The translations under genes were made by a program, and so were the position numbers. This document shows positions 58,533 to 64,000 of a stretch of DNA of 64,000 nucleotides, in pieces (positions within the stretch are counted from its first letter, which is position 1; each line of letters starts with the position of its first letter). The DNA is taken from assembly GCA_965112735.1 (NCBI GenBank), contig OZ218957.1, forward strand, positions 124,001-188,000. Reading direction: 5' to 3'. Origin of the DNA: Phaeosaccion multiseriatum. Taxonomy: Eukaryota; Ochrophyta, other classes. The notes below the pieces were generated by a model. That model made no database searches. It saw only the letters and a program-made list of their open reading frames with translations, and was not told the origin of the DNA.

Positions 58533-59076
58533 GTGAGGGGGAGGGACCGCAGGTACGCGGGGACTCACACTTGTGCGTGTGTGGGTGCGTGGGTAGGTGT
58601 GTGTGTGTGTGTGGGTGCGTGGGTAGGTGTGTGTGTGTGTGGACAAGGCCCATACGGGGCTAGTAGTGAAAATGACCTCAAGAAGGGGGGGGGGTGAATA
58701 AAGTACATAATGTACTCGACCCCTGTATTGAGCTACAATGCAATGTATCGCCACGGGGCTGCACTTGTCGACCCCCTGACGCGCTATCGCCCACATTCTC
58801 GATAGCACCCCCGCAAAGCCGGCTGAGCTGGCGACAGCAGATAGGACGCCCCGCAGGGGAAATGAGAGAATTGAAATTCAAAAATCGTAACGGAAAAATA
58901 CCCTCACGAACCAACCACGGCGAGTTGATTCTCGGCGCCTGATTCTCCCCTCAGAAAGAAAGAAGCTAAAGACGTGTGCTGCTTTGCCTTGCCTTCTGCC
59001 TCCCTTCTCCATCGCACATCATCACAAAGTCTCTATACACGGAGTGTCGAGCAATACTACTGGACTGTCTTGAAGG
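58533..59076. other. 3' flank of sulfotransferase 1 with repeat-element fragments
   Basis: AATAAA at 58697-58702 is a likely poly(A) signal. Directly after it lie GTACTCGACCCCTG (58712-58725) and a ~30-bp arm (58768-58798) that match, in opposite orientation, the ends of the inverted-repeat element at 35778-35913. GTGTG-rich repeats precede (58570-58640). No gene seen. Confidence 0.6.
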
Positions 59077-62000
59077 ATGGAGCGACGGCCCCACGTCGCC
59101 GCGCTGGGCGTGTGTGCCGCCTTTCTGCTGAGCGTATCGGCCCTTCCCGCTGCTGCTGCTGAGAGCAGAGGCTGGGTGGAGGACGAGAGCAGAGGTGTGA
59201 ACGAACCTGAGCTCGGAGCATGGCCTCCCGCCGCTGGAGGGGGCAGATCGCTGGTGAGTGACGTGCAAAGAGAAGACTTCAGCCATGCTCTGCGAAGAGG
59301 TGGGATGCTTGCTCGGAGCCTCAGGACTCGGCCCTCTCCCCCCCCCCCCGCTCTCTCTCTCTCTACCCCTCGTTTTCCTTCTCTCCCCCCCCCCCCTCTC
59401 TCTCTCTAACCCTCGTTCTCCTTCTCTCCATCTAGCGCTGCCTAACGCCCTCTCTTTCCCTCTCCTTTCCCTCTCTCCTTTACACTGTCTCCCAGTCGTT
59501 CTCGCTTCTTCTTTCATCATAGCCCGACTTTCTTCTGACCCCCCCTCCCTTGTATCAAACACCCAACCGCCTTCCCCTCCTCCCCCTCGAACCCTCTGCA
59601 GAAGCAGACGCCCATTCCTCCCAATATTCGTTACATGAGCAAGCAGTACAACAAGAAGCGCCCACTGGCTTCGAGCCGCCACCCGCGGCCCGTCTTAGAT
59701 GCAGCTGTGGCGTCAGCGAAGGCCAACGGCGCGAAGACGCAGAGGGACATAAATACGAACAAGTACAACAACAATAACAGAACCATGACGATCGATGGCG
59801 GTTCTCAGGACTCCGTGCGGGGGTTTGAGTCTCTGCAGGCCTGGGTAGAGCACACCAGGGCCTCTGGGCAGCACCTCCCCCTGCCCGTTGTCCGGCTCCA
59901 GCCCGAGGAGGTGCGTGAGGGGGGAGGAGGAGGGGGACATGAAGAGGAGAAGGGAGGAGGAGGAGGACGACGAGGGGAGAAGCTTGCTTCAGCTCTCGGT
60001 GTACTTTCAATCGCCAAGTCGGGAGTCAAACGTTGCTCCAGCACCGCCGTCTGCTCTCTCCTCCCCCTCATGTGGATGGAAGCTCATATACATGTATCTC
60101 GACCCGTCCTGTGCCTTCCACATGCCTCTACACACTGCCTCAGATGGGGCCGGCCAAGGAGCGTATCGCCACTGTTCCGCGGTTCCTCATGATCGGTGCA
60201 CAGAAGGGCGGCACCACCAACCTTAGGTAGGGCCGGCGGGATGGGGAGGGAGAAGATGTTTCAGTTTCAGCTCCAATCCCAGACCAAAGTTCTCCCCCCC
60301 GTGCTGAGAGAGAGGGACACCTTTCCCTTGTGAGGAGAGGCCCAGACCCCTCCACTCCCATCCGCTCTCTGATCTCTGATCTCACAAGTCAACGAAGCCT
60401 CTGTCCATTCCGGCTCTCCCGCGATTCGCCTCCCAGCCTTTGCCTGACGACGCACCTCCCTACCTCACTCACTCACTCACTCACTCACTCACTCACTCAC
60501 TCACTCCCTCCCTCCCTCCCTCCCTCCTACTGATCTACGCCACAGATACAACCTACTGCAGCACCCTCAGCTTGATGGAGCTATCAACGAAGTCCGGACA
60601 CTTGTGCTGAACAGTGCCGAGCTGCAACGGTCAGAGCGAGCTATCAGGCCCCCGCTGGAGGGGAAGGAGGGAGGGGAGGATGACAGTGAATGGAGACACG
60701 CACAGAAGGAGCTGCAGCAGCGGCTCTCGCACGAGTTATTCGAGAAGACGTACACTCCCTACCTTGGCACTCCATCCACCTACCTCAGCCCTACCGAGGC
60801 GAAGCGGAGAGAGGCCTCCGTTTTCAAAGGGGAGACCTTTCTGTTCGCGTCCTCCCCCGAGATGGTGTGGAAATCGCAGGTGCCGTATCTCATCAAAGAC
60901 ATGATGCCCAACATTAAGATGCTCTTTGTGGTGAGGGACCCCGTGGAGCGCTACTTCAGCTCCCATCGCATGCATATCTGCAGGGGTGGCCAGAAGCACA
61001 TTGAGAGGGCATACCACAAGGCTGGTGAGTGCGTGGAGAGAGTGGGTGTAGGTGGGTGAGGGGAGGGAGAGGAGTGAGTGAATGAGGGAGAGGAAAGGAG
61101 AGGAGTGAGTAAATGATGGAGAGGGAGGAAGGGGGTGATAAAGGACGTGTTTATGAGTGGGTGTTGGTGGGTGAGTGTATTATAGAGCGAACTTGCTCGG
61201 TAGGTACATAGGTTGTGAAGAACTATCAAATGACTACTCCTGGCGCAATAGGATGCACCATGGTACTCGATGTGGAGTAAAGGACTAGCAAGTGCTATGG
61301 GCAGTGCCATGCACATGGGAAGGGTGAGGGGTGGGCGAGTGAGTGGGTGCATGCGTGCGTGCGTTCGTGCGTTTGAAGTAAGATAGTCAGTACTGAGTGT
61401 CAGGACGGCTTGTTGCCGTAAGAAGCCGGACTGAGAAGGCCAAGAAGAGCTTTAGGTGGGACTATAGGGCCAATATTGATGCTTCCTTGCTTTTCTTCCT
61501 TCCTTTCTTCCTTCTTTCTTTCCTTCCTTCCTTCTTTCTTTCCTTCCTCCCTTCCTTACTTGCTTCCCTCCTTCTTTCCTTCCTCCCTCCCTTTCTTCCT
61601 TCCTCCGTCCCTCCCTTCCTTCCCTCCCTCCTTACTCACCTAGTTACTTAATTCCTCCCTCCCTCCCTCCCTCCCTTCCTTCCTTCCTTCCTTCCTTCCT
61701 TCCTCCAGGCGAGCATGACGTGTACCTGTCCACAGTATCGACGGAGTACGAGCCCTACCAAGAAAAGTGCAAGGGACAAGTAAGTCACTACTGACCTTGG
61801 ACCCTGACCGTGACCCTGACCCTGACCCTGACCCTGACCATTCCCCTGACCCTGACCCTGACTCTGACCCTGCCCCTACCCCTTCTCCACTCCGTTGCCC
61901 TTTACCCGACTCAGAACGCGACTGCGGCGGACTTGGGTGCCTGCTGGAAGGCTGCCCAGCAATTCAGTCCCGTCACAAGGGGCATATACGCGGAGCAGCT

Positions 62001-62334
62001 CGAGCGCTACTACAGCATCTTTGACCGCAGCCAGATCCTCGTCGTCAACTCGGACCGACTCTTTACGCACTTTCTTGAGGAGCTCGACATTGTCGTCGAC
62101 TTTCTGGGGCTGCAACCGTTCGACTTCTCCTACGTCAGTAAGAAAGAGCCGGGTGGGGGGGACGGCAAGAGGTGCGAGCAGATACTGCACCGCCAGAGCG
62201 ATTATGTGGACGCCATGTCGACTCGGAGTACCAAGGAGGCCCTGAGGGAGTTTTACAGACCGCACAACGAGCGCTTCTTTGCACTCACAGGGGTGGACTA
62301 CGGCTGGAACGACTCTCCGGCCGAGGAAAGGTAG
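59077..62334 (+). CDS. PAPS-dependent sulfotransferase 2 (secretory pathway)
   Basis: Six exons: 59077-59253, 59602-59910, 60144-60226, 60546-61024, 61709-61779, 61915-62334; 1539 nt, 512 aa, phases agree. A clear signal peptide (ALGVCAAFLLSVSALPAAAA) is followed by a basic, Asn-rich spacer. Then FESLQAWVEHTRASGQHLPLP, matching sulfotransferase 1; the PAPS loop FLMIGAQKGGTTNLR at the exon 3/4 junction; and the 3'-phosphate motif KMLFVVRDPVERYFSSHRM (~320-335). C-terminal YAEQLERYYSIFDRSQILVV and FYRPHNERFFALTGVDYGW. The last three intron positions and phases equal those of sulfotransferase 1; the first ~190 codons are split by two extra introns. Likely Golgi or secreted, acting on polysaccharides (inference). 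Confidence 0.88.
61796..61880. repeat. (CCCTGA)n hexamer array in sulfotransferase 2 intron 5
   Basis: About 13 TGACCC hexamers immediately after the exon 5 donor, the same hexamer as in the gene A and B introns. The preceding intron ends in (CCTT)n / (CCCT)n tracts at 61495-61708 running into the acceptor. Confidence 0.85.
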
Positions 62335-62994
62335 AGGACTACGGGCATGGAGCGAAGTGAGCAGAGGAGAAGGAGGAGGGGATGATCGAGGATAGACGAT
62401 GGAAGATCGGTGCACAAACAAGCTGACAAGCAGACAGGCAGGCAGGTAGGCAGGGAGGCAGATGCTGGTGGGGTTGAACCTCCCCGGGGCACACTCTGAG
62501 TCTTCTTCCGACTCGGAGACCCGATGCACGGGAGTTGTGCAATGCGGTCACTTTTGATTGTAAATAAAATGGGGGCGGTGCGAAAGGCTTTTTTTTTCCC
62601 TTGACGTGCCATCTATGGTTATGCGAAGGCTTTTTTTGTTCGCATGTGTGTATTACTTCACACCCCTTCCTTCCGCTACAGTGATTGATGCACCGGTGAA
62701 TAGCTATATACCCACCCACCCTTCCATTTAGTCGTACACCCAACTTGCCTACTAATCGAATCAACCCTTCCCTCTTTGGGTTGATTCCGATAATTCAATA
62801 AACAAAGAAGGCATGGACAGTATTAAAATAAATACCCCTCCCTTCTTTGGAAAGAAGAATCGAATGAGGAGTGGCAGAGCCAGCACTGCCCTTATCGCAC
62901 CTCACTACCTTTGATTGAGCCCAAGTTGTAGCACATTCCTTCAACGATACAACAACAGTCTATATAGAGAGTAATGCCATCCCCCCTACCCTCC
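62335..62994. other. Convergent intergenic region
   Basis: 3' flanks of sulfotransferase 2 (AATAAA at 62563-62568) and of the minus-strand ankyrin-like gene. AT-richer than average; two GAAGGCTTTTTTT-type words at 62584 and 62625. No gene seen. Confidence 0.6.
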
Positions 62995-64000
62995 TCAATC
63001 CACGAACAGGCCTTCCGAGAGCATGTCCTTCGCCTTCTTCGGTAGCATTCCCTTCGCCCAATCGAGTGGAGAGTCTGAGAGGATGCTCTTGCTGCTGCTG
63101 CGGCTGCTGCTGATGCTAGCGCGCGGGGGGGTGGGAGGGGCTGGGCAGAGGTGGCACTTGTGCCCTGCCTGTATCCAGTCCTCCAGGCGGGCAGAGGCCT
63201 CCCACTGACTGGCCAGGCGAGTCTCTCCGTCAGGAGGGTTCTGGGCCTGGGTGGGTGGAGGCGTATGGGGAGAGAATTCAGAGGAGAAAGGGGAGGGAAG
63301 ATTTGAGCTAACATTTCATGGGATCTGGGATCCGCTTTTTTCTGCAGTAGGGAGAAGAGACTACACATACACACGTCGCTGCCTGCAGACGCAACACGTG
63401 ACGAAACGTTATGTACGCCCACCCACCCAGCCAGCATGTCATCACCTCAAGCAAGAAACTAATTGAAACTCAAACCCACCCAACCAAACCTACCCACCTG
63501 TACATAGACCGGGCAGGACCACTTGTCCATGGGGCACTTGATCTGTGACGAGCGAAGGACCTCAAAGCATCTTCGGTGCCCTCCTGCCACGGCAGCCGCG
63601 CAACACTGAGCGTCGAACACACAGCGCTCAGAGGCGTGGCGTCGCAACCAGTAGATGACAGTGTGCTGGCCTGTGTCGGTGGGGGGAGGGGGGGAGGGGT
63701 GAGACGGGGTGAGACGGGGCTTGACTGACGCGGGGGGCGTGGAGAGAGAGAAAGAGAGGAGAAAGGAGAGAGATGCAAGAGACAAGAGAGGGAGGAGGAG
63801 GAGAGAGAGATGGGGCACTATTGCTCCACCTCCCAGCCGCAGCGGCCCGCCAACCCCCCGGACCAATCCCCTCCTCTTCCCTTCCTTAACTCACCGCTCC
63901 CCGCCGCGCTCTTGACGGCCCCTCTCCAGAGATCGTCGGGCACAGATCCATGCCCGCAGAGCCACTCCAGCACATCGAAATGGCCCCTCTCGCAGGCACA
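62995..64000 (-). CDS. Ankyrin-like repeat protein, 3' part (5' end outside window)
   Basis: Three minus-strand exons: from the edge at 64000 to 63895, 63670-63498 and 63240-62995, phases agreeing; 175 codons seen including the stop. Repeats: ACERGHFDVLEWLCGHG, a second starting GQHTVIYWLRRHA, and a third GGHRRCFEVLRSS followed by CPMDKW. The C-terminus departs from the ankyrin pattern: SRLEDWIQ-type helix, CHLC, a Ser-rich stretch, then DSPLDWAKGMLPKKAKDML. Unlike the pair at 52-55 kb it has introns, so it is a different subfamily. The final exon begins after an acceptor in a CCACCCAGGCCCAG context. Confidence 0.75.

Overview
The window is nuclear DNA of a eukaryote. It is GC-rich and intron-dense (GT..AG introns, many 100-500 bp), with very abundant simple repeats. 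Ankyrin-like genes with an F-box-like header (EYVGDGHFLF..SKEW), algal-type PAPS sulfotransferases, a plant-type D-amino-acid transaminase and mucin-like surface proteins point to a photosynthetic stramenopile (brown-alga or xanthophyte relative). That assignment is inference, not proof. All gene models were spliced by hand from splice signals, reading phase and homology. Each complete model sums to a whole number of codons.

Layout. 1-413: a possible 3' exon of an unidentified gene. 790-1574 (-): LYRM2-like mitochondrial LYR protein. 2351-4711 (+): acidic coiled-coil, disordered protein. 5928-10262 (-): ten-exon class IV aminotransferase with an unusual hydrophobic C-terminal tail, plus a possible alternative last exon at 5321-5446. 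10606-21371 (+): 14-exon, ~2,020-residue protein with about five degenerate cyclic-nucleotide-binding-like folds; one intron holds ~1.2 kb of uninterrupted TGTC repeats.

21780-45095 is the heart of the window. Two tandem paralogous genes (A, 20 exons, ~3,173 aa; B, 15 exons, ~1,809 aa) encode a membrane protein family I cannot name. Its parts are a hydrophobic N-terminus or signal peptide, single-exon cysteine-rich modules, a Pro/Thr/Ala-rich stalk, a conserved juxtamembrane ectodomain and about eight or nine membrane segments. They arose by a ~14.7 kb tandem duplication that also carried the 3' end of the upstream gene, leaving a truncated copy at 35247-35660. The membrane half is almost identical between copies, introns included, while the ectodomain modules and stalk have been reshuffled.

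46335-46976 (-): CCDC43 homologue, divergent from 47105-51144 (+), an FAD-dependent oxidoreductase of the COG2509/plant PDE327-like type. 51747-52252: a ~500 bp element with terminal inverted repeats. 52367-53305 (+) and 54121-55254 (-): a tail-to-tail pair of ankyrin-like genes. 55527-58532 and 59077-62334 (+): tandem PAPS sulfotransferases. 62995-64000 (-): 3' part of a further ankyrin-like gene.

Across all of this, short DNA motifs recur in unrelated genes: an 18-bp CAG-embedded core in exons and introns, microsatellites that begin in register with 5' splice sites, and telomere-like hexamer arrays. These, together with the gene A/B family, are the most novel observations.
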